Shown: positions 41,081 to 52,022 of the stretch, piece after piece
Position numbering within the stretch: the first letter of the stretch is position 1
How the letters are laid out: every line of letters starts with the position of its first letter
Made by a program: the position numbers and the translations under genes
NCBI GenBank assembly: GCA_026122225.1
Contig: JANEZZ010002769.1
Span: forward strand, 744,001-808,000
DNA length: 64,000 bases
DNA from: Heloderma charlesbogerti
Lineage: Eukaryota; Chordata; Lepidosauria; Squamata; Helodermatidae
Direction: 5' to 3'
Notes under the pieces: generated by a model
Seen by the model: the letters and a program-made list of their open reading frames with translations, nothing else
Databases searched by the model: none
What the model was told of the DNA's origin: nothing

Positions 41081-44000
41081 CTACAAGGAGGGGAAAAGCA
41101 GAAAATGAGGGCACTGCCTTCCCTCCTCCATCCCCCATTTCTGGCTGAAGTTTCATAGAACGGATGGACTACCCTTGTCTTGATCTAGAGTGGGCAGCTC
41201 CAGGCTCTTCCTGTTTATCTGCCTTGGAGAAAGAATATCTTCTGAGCCTTCCCTAATTGCTGCAGTATTGCCCCCTCCTCCGTTCATGTAGCTAAGAGCC
41301 AACTGTTCTTCCACACACCACCCCGAACTTTCTTGCACACCCAACAGTGGGAAAAGCCCACAGCACTTCCTGGGTATGTCGCTTCTTGCACTCCTGAAAA
41401 TGACTGCCAGAGAGGCTGTGGCTTGACCTGTCTGTGCTGTAAGAGGGACAGACCAGGAAAACCAAGGAGTACTTCACACTTACATGGCAAGAATGTTTCT
41501 GGCTGCTACATTAATGTTTGCTATAGTAGACACATGAAATGTGAGCAGCAGATGCACATTCCTAAACATGTGGTGGCCATGTGCCGGGAAGCCATGGCCA
41601 GCTGAGGTTCCATGGTGCCTCTCCCTAAATGTTTAGGAATGCATGTCTGCCGTTCCACACTTTACATATTTACCATAATGGGACAGTGCCAGTGCTTTCG
41701 GTCATCCTGCCATTTTGAACAGTGCTTTACTCCTCTATGCATTTGGACACCCGAGTGTGGAGAGGGACAGCGCTGGGTGTCGTAACAGAGTACAGCTTGT
41801 CCCAGGCTATTTGTACCTGTGAGCAGCACAGAGGCTTACTGGGTGTAAATGGTCATTGGCTGGTATACTTAAGCACTTTCGCCATCATTTGAGAGCACCC
41901 CGTTGTACTGTTATGCAAGGAGAAGGCCACTGTATTTCTTCTACCCTAATTAGCAATGTTCAACAAGTGCCCCATAGCAACACTTTTGATAGTAGACAGA
42001 TTCCTCCATGGCTGAAGAGAGCTTTCACTGAGATAGAGAAAATTATTAGAGACATGCACCTCTGCTTTTGGCTCCCAACTGAAACTGCCAAATGTGGGGC
42101 AAGAACACAATTTTCACTAAGTTTCTCAACCCATCTACTCTCCATATATGTGATGCTGTGCCTTGGTAGATGCCTTGCACATGGAGACTTCAATTGGTGG
42201 CTAGCCTACAGTGCTAGGTACCACTATTCTCTGTCCCCTTGTCCTATCTCAATGAGAATTCGGTACAGATAGTCTACAGGGGGTGTGGGAAGCAATGGGT
42301 TTAGAGGTGAGAGACACTTCCATCCTAAACCAATGGGTTATTGAATGAAGGAAACATTAGGGGTAGAGCTGGCTTTCAAGATGGAAGTGCCTTGTTGATT
42401 ATCCAAAAGCAAGGGAGGGTGAGTGGAATAGTGGAAATAAACAGGACAGCCAAGAGGAAAAGCACGGGCGACAAGGTGACTCCCTCCAGCAGTCTGTCCT
42501 GCTCCTGCTGCTAGATAGCTGAATTATTTGCAATGCAGCTGAGGTTCCCATGTCCGCAACACATGCAGTCCCACTGCCCTACCCCTGGGCAGGAGGGCAC
42601 TGGCATTCACTCACTGGAGAGAGCACATCCCCATCAAATCGGCGCACAGGGTTTGGCTTGCGGCGGTAGGCAGGCTCTGGTGGGTGGGCCTTGTGTTGCA
42701 GGTGGGGATGAGGATGCGGCCGCCTCTTCTTTTTCTTCTCTTTGCGCTCTTCCCGTTGCTTGATCCGCATCAGCTGGACACGGCGCTGCTGCCGACTGAT
42801 AATCACTGTGGAGGGAAGGAGGAGGCAGGGTGAGGTGAGAAACCCCACATGGCAAAGGCCAAGCAGGTGCCACCTCCTGCATACTTTACTGTGGGAGGAA
42901 GTGGAGACCAAAATTAAAGCTGAGACCCCCGGTCCCCGAATCAGATCAGTTCATGGGTGGCAGAGCCATCATGAAGTATTAGGTGGGCTGACTAAGGAAG
43001 GCACTCCCATGCTCAAGGCGCATTTTTAGTCCCAGAGCTGGGTGCTATGGCCCTCTCCCCCTCCTTGCATCTGAGATTAGCAAGCACTCACGCACATACA
43101 TTCAGAAACATTCATTACCTCAGGAAATGGCCTCCTCTCACTATAGCAAGAGGCTCAGCATGGCTAGGCATGCTCCATTCTCACCATATACGCCATCCCC
43201 AGCAAACCAGCCTTGTGCTGCTGCTGGGAAAGATGTTTGAAGCCTTGAAAAAGCCATTTGTTTTAAACATACATTTAAACCCCTCTGGGAGAAAAGGTGC
43301 TGGGATGGGGATTTGCAGTGAGGAAATGGGTGGAGAACAGCACTCACCCCCATGCCACTTTTCTGCTATCAATTGCAACCTCCCAAAGTGGATTCTAAAA
43401 CACACACAAAAGGGATGACAAGTTGCAATTATACCTGTTTGCATGCAATGTGTAGTTTAGCTCTCGGAGACGAGAAACTGAATTGCATGGATCCTCCATG
43501 TGTCTGAATAAGGGCTCAAAGCATTAATTGATTAATTATGGCAATTAATCAGCCAAAGCCTTAATCTCAGAATAAAATGTGTATTGAATTGGTGGGGACC
43601 CATGTGCCTGCTCCCTCTGCCAAATTTGAAGGAAAAAGAACTTAAAGAAAGACCGTTCCCCAGTTGGTAATGATAGCTAGCACCCAGTTTGCTTTTCAGG
43701 ATGAAATCAGTATAGTTTTCCTTTTAACAATAAAAACCACAGGTAACTGAAGCTGATGCCGTTCACTTGAAATTAATGCCAATATATCTTTTAAATCTAG
43801 ATTTTTTAACAATACTGTTCTTGAACATGTTTATTTTTCAAAGCCCTGTTGGCTTAGGTGTGTTACTATAGCAGGGAGTATCACATATTTTGAAAGTCGA
43901 TTCAACAGAAAATTAAAGATAGCATTCTAAAATGATGCTACCTTCTGCTTATGAAATTGCAAGTTATCATACATTTACAATGAGATATCCTTTTCATTTA

Positions 44001-46866
44001 GAATCCTCCCAAAGGAACATTCATTCTAGTTTTGCAATATCTAAAATGATTACTTGGTTAATTGTTTAATCATTTGACTTTCAAAGAAATAAATAGATCA
44101 AAATACTATGAACATTCTTATGGACCTAGAGAAACGCTCTGCAGACTCAGCAGTTCAAAACTATATTTATTTCAGACGAAGGGAACATTACCATAGGAAA
44201 CCTGTGCAGTGCCTTTGGATCAAGCTGCTGTTGAGGGCACAGCTATAGAAGCTGGTAAAAAATCTGACAAGCAACCCTATTTTGGGCAGAACCACATGAA
44301 CTTCGTGCTAGCCACTTTCAGCGGGAGGCCCTGGTTGTCATGAGCTGTATCCAACAGGGTGCTTCTGCCACCGCTAGTTCTCCTGCACCCCGCAGATTTT
44401 CTTCCTCAAGCAGTGCGCACCACATACGCAAGAGAGATTTAACATTTCTGGAGGCAACCCAAAACAAGTGGAAACGCTCATTTCTTGAAGGAGGCAGGTC
44501 AGTGGAGCTCGCATAAAAGAGCTTTGCCAACCTGCCTCCTTCCAGAAATGAGCAGAAACGCTTGTTTTGGGGCTTCCTCTAGGAAGTGCTAAATCTCCCT
44601 TGCGTAAGCAGTGGATCCTGCTTGCACAATGGAATTGGCGGGACCCACCACTTGTGGAAGGGGATTGATGGGGCAGAAAGGAATGAGTGGGGGTATAAGT
44701 GCCCCATTGGTTACTGGCCCATGCCACCAATTGCAATGATAAACCCATTTCCACAGTACAGAAATGTCATTATGGTTGTTATCATGCCTGTTTTGGCAGA
44801 CACAGACCTGGCCATAGCTGGTAGAAAGCCCTGCCCACAATGCATGTTGCATTTGTGTGGTGCCAGGACGATAGGTGCCTCCTACTGTGAGACCCACTGC
44901 ATATCCCAGCCCCTCTTGTAACTGACAAATACATGACGTGCTAAATATGCCACTCCTGAGAGTTTAATTATACTGCTCAGCCCAGGAGATGTAAGTTTCT
45001 GGGTTGATGAAATTCCTGTCAGTGAGATGGGAGAAGGGGAGGGAGCTAAAGTTTAATATAATTCCTGGATAGGTAATTGGATTATATGCAGCAATAGGGT
45101 AAGTCAGGAGTAAGGCTCATCCCATTTGGCTGAACATTTGGCTGACTTTTAGTCCCCTTATCAACCCAGCAGTACCACACTCACCTTCTGTGTGCGAGTA
45201 TCCCTCAGCCGTGACTTTCCACTGCACTAGGACACCCAACAAGGCCAGGATGGGCCAAGTACCCAGGATGACCCAGCTGTACCAGCAGATGGGCCGGGCA
45301 GGTGCCACCTTGACACGCTCATAAACGTACTGCAGCAGCAGGAAGAGCTCGACAAAGTAGTCAGCCGTGGCAGTCATGACAGCACTGCCAAAGACGGCAG
45401 TGGAGAGTGTGGTGAAGAGGCGCTGCCACTGCAGGGTCAGCACCGCGCACAGCATGCCCACGCCCAGCAGCAAGCCAATGGGGATCCAGACGGTCGGCGG
45501 GTGGTAGAACTGCTCCATCACCACCAAGGCAGCAACAGCCAGCAGGAGCCCGAGCAGCAGCCCGACCATGAAGAGCCCGACACTGCGCACCAGCATGGTG
45601 ACCAGCCCACACAGCACCCCGATGCCCAGCCCAATGCCCACGGAGGCCTCTACGCTCAGCTGAGTGTCCAGCACCCGCTCCTTGTAGCACAGCATGAAGA
45701 TGATCACCGAGCCAAACATCAGCCCTGTAAGGAACATCACTGCCTTAAAGCATCGGTACCCTGAGGAAAGAAGGGAGCAGGTGTTACTACTACTACTACT
45801 TGGGAGTATGGTGAGGGACACAGTGTAGGTTACTCATCTGTTTGCTCTAGCAAGGCAGGACCATTCCCATTCCAGAGGGCTTCACACGCTGAGAAATGTT
45901 GCTCTTACATTACAAAGGAATATCTAGTGGAGAATGGAGAGTCTACTATCTAGGACTTCATTACTTGGGCATTTCCTGCACTCTGCACTGCATTGGTGCC
46001 TTTCAGATGTCAACTCCCATCAGCCCCAGCCAGCATGGCTAACATAGTACAAAACATCTGAAGGGTATCAGGTTGGGGAAGGTTGCAAACGTCTAACTGG
46101 AAACACAGAAGTGTTCTGGGGAAAGCCAGCTGATCTTTTCTTGTGGGATTTTTGATTTTGGGATGCACATTGCTGCATCCCCAGCAATGCAGTTTGCTAC
46201 TCTTAGGCATGCAACCTCAGTGGGATATCACAGCAGTATTTCACGAGCATGCGTTCCACTCAGTTGCTGCTGCAGACACGCTGGCCCAGTTTGTACAGAA
46301 CGATAAACCAGATATTTTTTTTAAATCCTGGGTCGCTGTGAATGCAGTAGTGTTGTGGTGTACACTGCCCAATCTCTGGGTTGCTCTCCCAGTGCAACCC
46401 AGGTTTGCACCATCCCTGGGTTGCTTAGTGCGATTGGAACCCAGGAATTGCTGGTTAGCACCTTATACTTAACAAACCAGGGATGGAGCATCCCTGGGTT
46501 GTTAAGCTACAAAAGCACATTTGCTTGTCTGTTCTGCGCGAACACAGCCACTGTGACCCATGGCTGGCTGTGTGTGGAATGGGCTCCGTGAACCTAGTAA
46601 GGGCACTGAGATTGTTTATTCCCTCCAGTCCCCATGCCACACCCTCAGCTGTCCTCTGACTACCTAGAATGGCCCACAGGCAGCCCTCCCCATCCCTGCT
46701 CACCAAAGAAGCAGTAGATGATCCCAAAGAGGCAGCACATGGCACACACCACGGAGGGCACCACTTGGTAGCGCCGCTCAATCTCCTGCTCACAACTATG
46801 AGTTCGGTCCTGGTCTGGGGCATGCGGCAGCAGCGGAAAACGCAGGGTCTGTACAGTTGACGTCAT
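40934..46866 (-). CDS. TMEM198: TMEM198, complete coding region, 358 residues
   Basis: Minus-strand join: 46866-46704 (start), 45760-45185, 42805-42615, 41080-40934 (stop). The sizes 163, 576, 191 and 147 give 1077 bases and one open frame. The protein starts [10 protein letters not shown], has seven hydrophobic segments (in order PSVVCAM.., CFKAVMF.., SVGIGLG.., VGLFMVG.., VWIPIGL.., STAVFGS.., ILGTWPI..), and then a cytoplasmic tail with a highly basic run after VQLMRI and the conserved block FDGDVLSP / [15 protein letters not shown]. Family knowledge: TMEM198 (DUF4203 fold) is about 360 residues in mammals, is found in membranes and vesicles, and promotes LRP6 phosphorylation by casein kinase in canonical Wnt signalling. 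The start is chosen because MTxTVQTLRF is the known N-terminus and it follows a good 5'UTR acceptor. Confidence 0.95.
42615..42805 (-). CDS. TMEM198: TMEM198 basic-tail exon
   Basis: A 191-bp exon from phase 1 to phase 0, with a ccttccctccacag acceptor and a gtgagt donor. It encodes [15 protein letters not shown], then a Lys/Arg-rich stretch and a His/Pro-rich run ([10 protein letters not shown]), ending FDGDVLSP. The polybasic block is the cytoplasmic signature of the family. The His-Pro repeat looks like the most variable part. Confidence 0.93.
42806..45184 (-). other. TMEM198: TMEM198 intron with AT-rich, repeat-free core
   Basis: 43,440-44,170 is AT-rich, free of recognised repeats and carries clustered ATTAAT/TAATTA words (43,523-43,555). 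A foldback MITE occupies 44,395-44,640. Otherwise nothing recognised. Confidence 0.5.
44395..44640. mobile_element. foldback MITE (about 245 bp)
   Basis: Arms of about 100 bp: aaaacaagtggaaacgctca, aaggaggcaggtc on the left against aacctgcctccttccag, gaaacgcttgttttgggg on the right, and gcaagagagattta against taaatctcccttgc. The loop is about 20 bp. Confidence 0.6.
45185..45760 (-). CDS. TMEM198: TMEM198 large membrane exon (TM2-TM7)
   Basis: A 576-bp phase 1-1 exon on minus, with a cttctttcctcag acceptor and a gtgagt donor. It encodes [10 protein letters not shown] to EGYSHTE, six of the seven membrane segments, rich in GxxxG-like Gly spacing. A plus-strand ORF at 45501-45764 is its antisense shadow. 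Confidence 0.95.
45994..46085. mobile_element. partial palindromic MITE (family A)
   Basis: tttcagatgtcaactcccatcagccc then aacatctgaagggtatcag; the left end is truncated. In the TMEM198 intron between the first two coding exons. Confidence 0.55.
46270..46560. repeat. repeat related to the 22-kb foldback
   Basis: Recurring gggttg, aacccagg, aaaccaggga and ccctgggttgtt words in both orientations. Borders unclear. Lies about 140 bp from the TMEM198 first coding exon. Confidence 0.4.
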
Positions 46867-46954
46867 GGCTCTTCAGAGTCTTGGAGGCGATGTCAGGCTC
46901 CCCACTCCCTCCCCATTGCCTGCAGGGGATGCTGCCTCATGGTATGGCTCCCAT
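46704..46954 (-). CDS. TMEM198: TMEM198 exon 2: 5'UTR end and first coding exon
   Basis: Read on minus. The acceptor is cccctctcaacag before 46954; the 5'UTR spans 46954-46867 and the ATG is at 46866-46864. The coding part has 163 bases, ends in phase 1 at a gtgagc donor, and encodes the N-terminal cytosolic region and TM1 ([11 protein letters not shown]). A second possible acceptor (cccctgcag) lies inside the 5'UTR near 46920, so the exon start is less certain than its end. Confidence 0.85.
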
Positions 46955-49078
46955 CTGTTGAGAGGGGACAAGGCAAGAAAGGTCAGGCCCCAGGTTCTTG
47001 GAGGTCCAGCAGGAGACCAACCAGCAGAACAACCCAAGCACGTGAACTTCACAGACATCCCTGGGCCAAAATGACACAGGTCTCCATGGAAAGAATCAGC
47101 TGGACTTAAGGCATATCATCCCCACTCCACACCCTGCAAGGCTGTTCCACCGAGATGTTCAGAAATGACCCCCTTCTTTTGTGAAGCCTGCAAGAGGCAA
47201 CTAACAATGAGGATTAAAAATGTGACAAGCTCAGAGGTGGGAACACCCACCAACTCCCTGGGCTGAAGCCAAATCCAAGCAGATATTACTGGCTGGTAGA
47301 AGAAACTGTCTTGAGCATTAGCAATATATGAAACGGGCAGAGCAAGCCAGCCGGCACCCGACTACCGTAGCTGTCCACATGTATGTCTTGGAGGTTACTT
47401 TAGGATCCCACTGATCTTTCTCCACCTTGGTCTTTATAGTAAGCATCTCACCAAGCCAACCCAGCCTGACAGGGAGCTTTACAGCATGTTCCATGATGGA
47501 GAATGGGCTCAGAGCAATCCTGGGAGAGGAGAGTGCCAAGTGGGGATGGGACGGCAACTTTCCCCCAAAAAGTGTCTATAAAGAGAATCACCACCGCATG
47601 GTCTCCATAGCAACCAAGGGAAGAACAGATGATACTTTTAACAACATAGATGCACCCCCCTCGTCTCTCCCCCCACCCCGTTTCTAGCTCAAGGAACCAG
47701 TGGGATAGAGCAGTGAGTCACCAAAGCGGGGTGTAGCAGTTTGGAAAAGCATCTGTCAGAGACTGAGTTTCATTAACCCTATATGTGTATGTCTGGCTCC
47801 CTAAGCCTAGCCACCAGGACAAAGAAGAACTGGCTATCTGGCTGGGGCAGCATCCCCTCATGTTTACCAGTTGAAGGGTGACCATTCAGAACAGCAGCAA
47901 CGGCAGGTCACAGCACACAGCACCTGGCTCCTGCTTTCCCTTCCCCATTTTCTCAGCTCTGATAGATCACAGGCTGGAAAGCACAGCAGTGTGTTGTTAA
48001 CTCTTCCCTCATCACACATGATCAGATCATCAAGCAAGATACAAGCCTCTCTCTCTCTCTCTCTTTTAAATTGATGTGAGCTGCTTTGGGAGACCATAAT
48101 TGTCTGTAAAGGAGGTAAAATGTAGTAAACAAATAAACAATACAAGATCAAGCAGTAGGCAAGCCCTGCCCCCTTCTCCTGTAGCTTGCAAATGAAAGGA
48201 CAGAACACTGAACCGATCCATCTAGGGCAGTAGGGGCTTCTCTGAAACTCAGTCCCAGACAGATAGCAGCTTTGAATGTACTGCAATTAATACTTTTCAC
48301 ACCCACCCTTAACACAGAGGAATCCTTTTTGCAGGGTTAGGCTCAGTCCTGTCCTGGGGAAGTGGGGTAAGGGATGGCAAGGGACGTGAAGACGGTTCAG
48401 CCAGAGGGAGATTTGACCCACACCCCCTCCCACCAGCTTGCTGCCCAGGGAGAGGTCAGTAGCCTGGGAAATCTCTATCCCCTCCCCCCTCCCTCTCATT
48501 TTCCTCCCTTCCTCTCTCCCCTCCCCTGCACCCCCCACCGCCAATGAACACCAGTATTGAAGGCATGCCATCTGCTGATTGGTCTACTCTCTGTTGCTAA
48601 GGAAGGCAAAGCATTTTCCGATTGGCTGCTGAGAAATGTCCAAACGGCGCGGCCTTCTTCTTGGCTACATCTTTTTTGCTTTGTTTCAACAACTCGGCTT
48701 CTTCCATGCAAAGCCCCCCTCCGTGCCCACCCTTCCTCTGTGGCTGAACAGAAACACTTCTCTCCCATACCTGCTTGATTCTACTCGATCTTGAACCCAG
48801 CTTTAGACTCATGTTAAATCGCCCGCCAATGCCCTTTATTCCAAACCTATGCCTTCCCAACACGTGAGGCCCTTTAAACATGCCCAGGAAACCTCAGATT
48901 ATTATTGACCAGAATGAAAATACCATCCCGTAATAAATGGAAAGGCCTGTCACTCAGGGTGCTTCCAGACGAGTCTTTTAGGGCGTCATCGCCCTGCCTT
49001 ATTCATCAAAGTTTACACAGGGTTCAGTTGTCTTCCATTTGTGTTTTCTTACTGCTCCTGTCTGTTTCCTTAACACTA

Positions 49079-49316
49079 GGGGTGCTTCCAGATGAAGGGC
49101 ACCTAGCGCTAGTGATTAGAAGGCAATGTGCAACTCTTCTGTTGTTTCTTCCTGAACAGTTATTTTCTGGTAAGAGAAAACTGAAGAAGTCGTTGGGAAA
49201 TATGGGACGGTTATGAGTAGAACACAACATCATCTGGTGTGTCATTGCCCCCCACCCCCCAATTCTGTGAATGAGGCAGGAAAATGGCACAATACAAGCC
49301 TCATCTGGAAACACCC
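49079..49316. mobile_element. DNA-transposon-like repeat with TIRs
   Basis: Inverted ends GGGTGCTTCCAGATGA / TCATCTGGAAACACCC (two mismatches). A related truncated start (gggtgcttccagacga) lies just before at 48957. No duplication seen. Confidence 0.55.
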
Positions 49317-49593
49317 AGAAAGCCTGTTAAGGAGAAAAAGACAGAAGAGCTGCATAGTGCCTTCTGACTGACAGCACTAGGAGCTCTCTGTCTGGAAAGA
49401 GCCCCTATTTTGGGAGTCTCAGCTTGAAATAGTAACAGATGTGGAGAAAGCTCTAGATGAGAAAGGCAACATTATGTTAACCCTTATGAAAGAAGAAGAC
49501 CCACATTTTTGTTTTTTAAAAACAGACATTAGGATTAAAAAAAAACCCTCCTGGAAGTTTGCTAGTAAATCTTCTAGGTGTGCAGGCACGTCG

Positions 49594-49618
49594 TCAACAA
49601 CAACAACAACAACAACAG
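49594..49618. repeat. (AAC)n repeat
   Basis: Eight caa units, 125 bp before a BovB fragment whose tail has the same unit; possibly an older BovB tail. Confidence 0.85.
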
Positions 49619-49752
49619 ATGGAAAGAATAACTTTGGACTCTTTCTGTCTGCTATTCAACACACACAAAGGTATCTTAAGGTTCTGACAGCATTTCAAGT
49701 TAAAGCAGCCCACTCTGTAAGAAAGAGTTTGATATAAGTGCTGATCACATAT

Positions 49753-50032
49753 TTGTTGTTGTTGTTCAGTCGTTAAGTCGTGTCCGACTCTTCGTGACCC
49801 CATGGACCATAGTACGCCAGGCCTTTCTGTCCTGCGCTCTCTCCCGGAGTGTGCTCAAGTTCACAGTCATTGCATCGGTGATGCTATCTAGCCATCTCAT
49901 CTGCCGTCCCCTTCTCCTTTTGCCTTCAAACTTTCCCAGCATCAGGGTCTTTTCCAGTGACTTTTCTCTTCGCATTAGGTGGCCAAAATATTTGAGCTTC
50001 AGCTTCAGTATCTGTCCTTCCAATGAGCGCTC
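49753..50032 (-). mobile_element. 5'-truncated BovB LINE 3' fragment with 9-bp duplication
   Basis: Minus orientation; about 280 bp of the characteristic BovB 3' region (plus-strand words ttcagtcgttaagtcgtgtc, accccatggaccatag, ccagcatcagggtc). Flanked by ATCACATAT at 49744-49752 and 50033-50041. A standard RTE-type truncated insertion in the TMEM198 first intron. Confidence 0.88.
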
Positions 50033-51191
50033 ATCACATATAATGCAATGCATATAATGCAATACATGGCCAGTTATTTACTTCAAAAAAAACAACAACT
50101 TTTTATTCTATTTTTAATCTTTACAAATGAAATAAACAGTACCAACAACCTAGTCATTATCTACAGTTTCCAACAATACAGTATTCTTAGGAGGACACAG
50201 CAGTAACGAAAAAGAAATTCAGTTATTTACTAACTGACTGGAAACTGACCACGATGTGCATGTACCCACTTGACAAGCTAGCCATCTGTAACGTCCTCCC
50301 AAACAGTGAATAGAATTTTATCCCACATCTATTCCCAGTCAGAAATCTAGGAAGCAGCAGGAATAGCAAATTCTCCTCAGCACCTAGCATGAAACCAGGG
50401 ACAGACTGGCTTATCAGATGATTAAATGGCCATCCTTATTCACCTTCTGTAACATCACTGTCTGGGTTACATGCCCCCATGACCAGCAGATCAATTAAAT
50501 CATGCCAAACAATATTCACACAGCTGGATCAAGAGCAACAATAGTAGCACGCTGTTCCCAGGGAAGAAAACAGCAAAGCAAACAAAAAGTTGCTTTCCCA
50601 CTTACCCCGCAGAGAGCTATTTTATTAGAAGACTCCATGACAGCATTACATGGCCAAAATTAAGACAGATTCTTAACAAATTCAGAGATAGTAGCCAAAC
50701 ATAGGAGGCTAAAACAGAGAAGCACAAGGCTCATTCTGAGCCCCAAAAGAAACAGAATTGCAGCTAGTGTAACTGACTGAGAAAGGTATGTTTTTGTTCT
50801 GGAGTTCCAAATACAGGCAGCTACAAGAAATACACCTCCAAATTACCAGGAACCATAGATGAATTGCCATCAAGAGGTGCTAATGGGAATCTGCCTAATA
50901 TTGGGTGGTGGTCAAGTTGGCGTCTCACTGTATACTTTTCATATGATTAGGAATGGCCCATGATAAACAACTGATCCGAAACAGATGATCTAGTAATCTC
51001 GGGTGGGGTGACATCCCTGTCAGGTCTGCATGCTATGGTAGATGCATTGTGATCTAGTACATTCCATAACCGTCTGTAGATTATATATTGAAAAATATAT
51101 CTCAGAATTCAATTAAAAACATAAGCTCTATGGGATCAGTCCACCTAGTTCAGCACCCTGTTCCCACAGTAGCTAACCAGATGCCTATGGC

Positions 51192-51724
51192 TAGGGATGT
51201 GTGAACCCACCCCGTCTGCATTCTCTGGGCACCTGCCCTGCCCCTGCTCCCAGTCTCCAGACGGCGCTCGACCCCCTCCTGCACTCAGCAAGCGTCCCAC
51301 AATCACCCCGGCAGCCTTGTCGAGCTCCATGGCCCCCATTTTTTGAAAAATAAAACGGTGATTGCAAATCTGAGCATATTTTCATTTCACAAAATGCACA
51401 TTTTTGCGAATGTGCCTATTTGCATATCCGCAAATATGCACATTTTCACATATCCGCAAATATGCGCATTTGCAAAAATCTGCATATTCACACATAAATG
51501 CACATTTTATGCATATGCAAATATGTGCATTTTTGCAATCGCCATTTTATTTTTAAAATATGGTGACCACAGAGCTCGACGAGGTTGCCAGGGTGAGTGT
51601 GGGCCGCTCGCCAAGCACAGGCAGGGGGTGCGTGGGGGCAGGGGCTTGGTGAACGGAGCTTGGGGGTGTGGGTGGGGGGTTTTGCCAGATTCCTGGACGA
51701 AATTGGGCGGCCGCACCATCCCTA
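51192..51724. mobile_element. foldback hAT-like element nested in another repeat
   Basis: 533 bp with terminal inverted TAGGGATG at both ends, long inverted arms of about 170-190 bp (cgagctc...ccattttatttttaaaat words), and an AT-rich centre. A perfect 8-bp duplication CCTATGGC flanks it at 51184-51191 and 51725-51732; 8 bp is the hAT hallmark. Removing the element restores the host repeat (accagatgcctatggc / catgggaaaccc). No transposase is present. Confidence 0.82.
51365..51540. repeat. self-complementary AT-rich repeats at centre of the foldback element
   Basis: Irregular repetition of words such as gcacattttcacatatccg, caaatatgc and gcatttgcaaa in both orientations. Units of about 18-30 bp alternate, giving many possible hairpins. 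Confidence 0.6.
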
Positions 51725-51933
51725 CCTATGGCCATGGGAAACCCACAAGCAGGATATGCAGGCAATAGCCCTGTCCTGTTGTTTGACCTCAGCGTTTCCT
51801 ATTCACAGGTATCCTGCCTGTGAACATGGAGATTGGCTTGGGAACAGCAGAAGCAAAATGCTTGGTATGTGCATACAATTTATCATTTATGCAAAGATCC
51901 CTTGCTGAACACTTTACCCCAGGATTGGGCTTA

Positions 51934-52022
51934 TGGCCCAATCCTATGAATGTTTACTCAGAAATCCGACTGAATTCAGTGAGGCCTACTCCCAAGTAGG
52001 TGCATATGTGATTGCAACCTTA
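51934..52022. mobile_element. short MITE, 'aatcctatgcat' group
   Basis: ggcccaatcctatgaatg ... gtgcatatgtgattgcaac with ccaagtaggtgc inside; diverged copy. Confidence 0.5.

Larger units (their letters stand above)
51110..51800 (+). mobile_element. repeat family D, host of the nested foldback element
   Basis: ttcagcaccctgttcccac and aaccagatgcctatggc on the left; catgggaaacccacaagc and aggatatgcaggcaatag on the right. Confidence 0.6.

Noticed and set aside
45501..45764. 87-codon plus-strand ORF
   Set aside because: Antisense of the TMEM198 membrane exon; the His/Gln-rich product is an antisense artefact.
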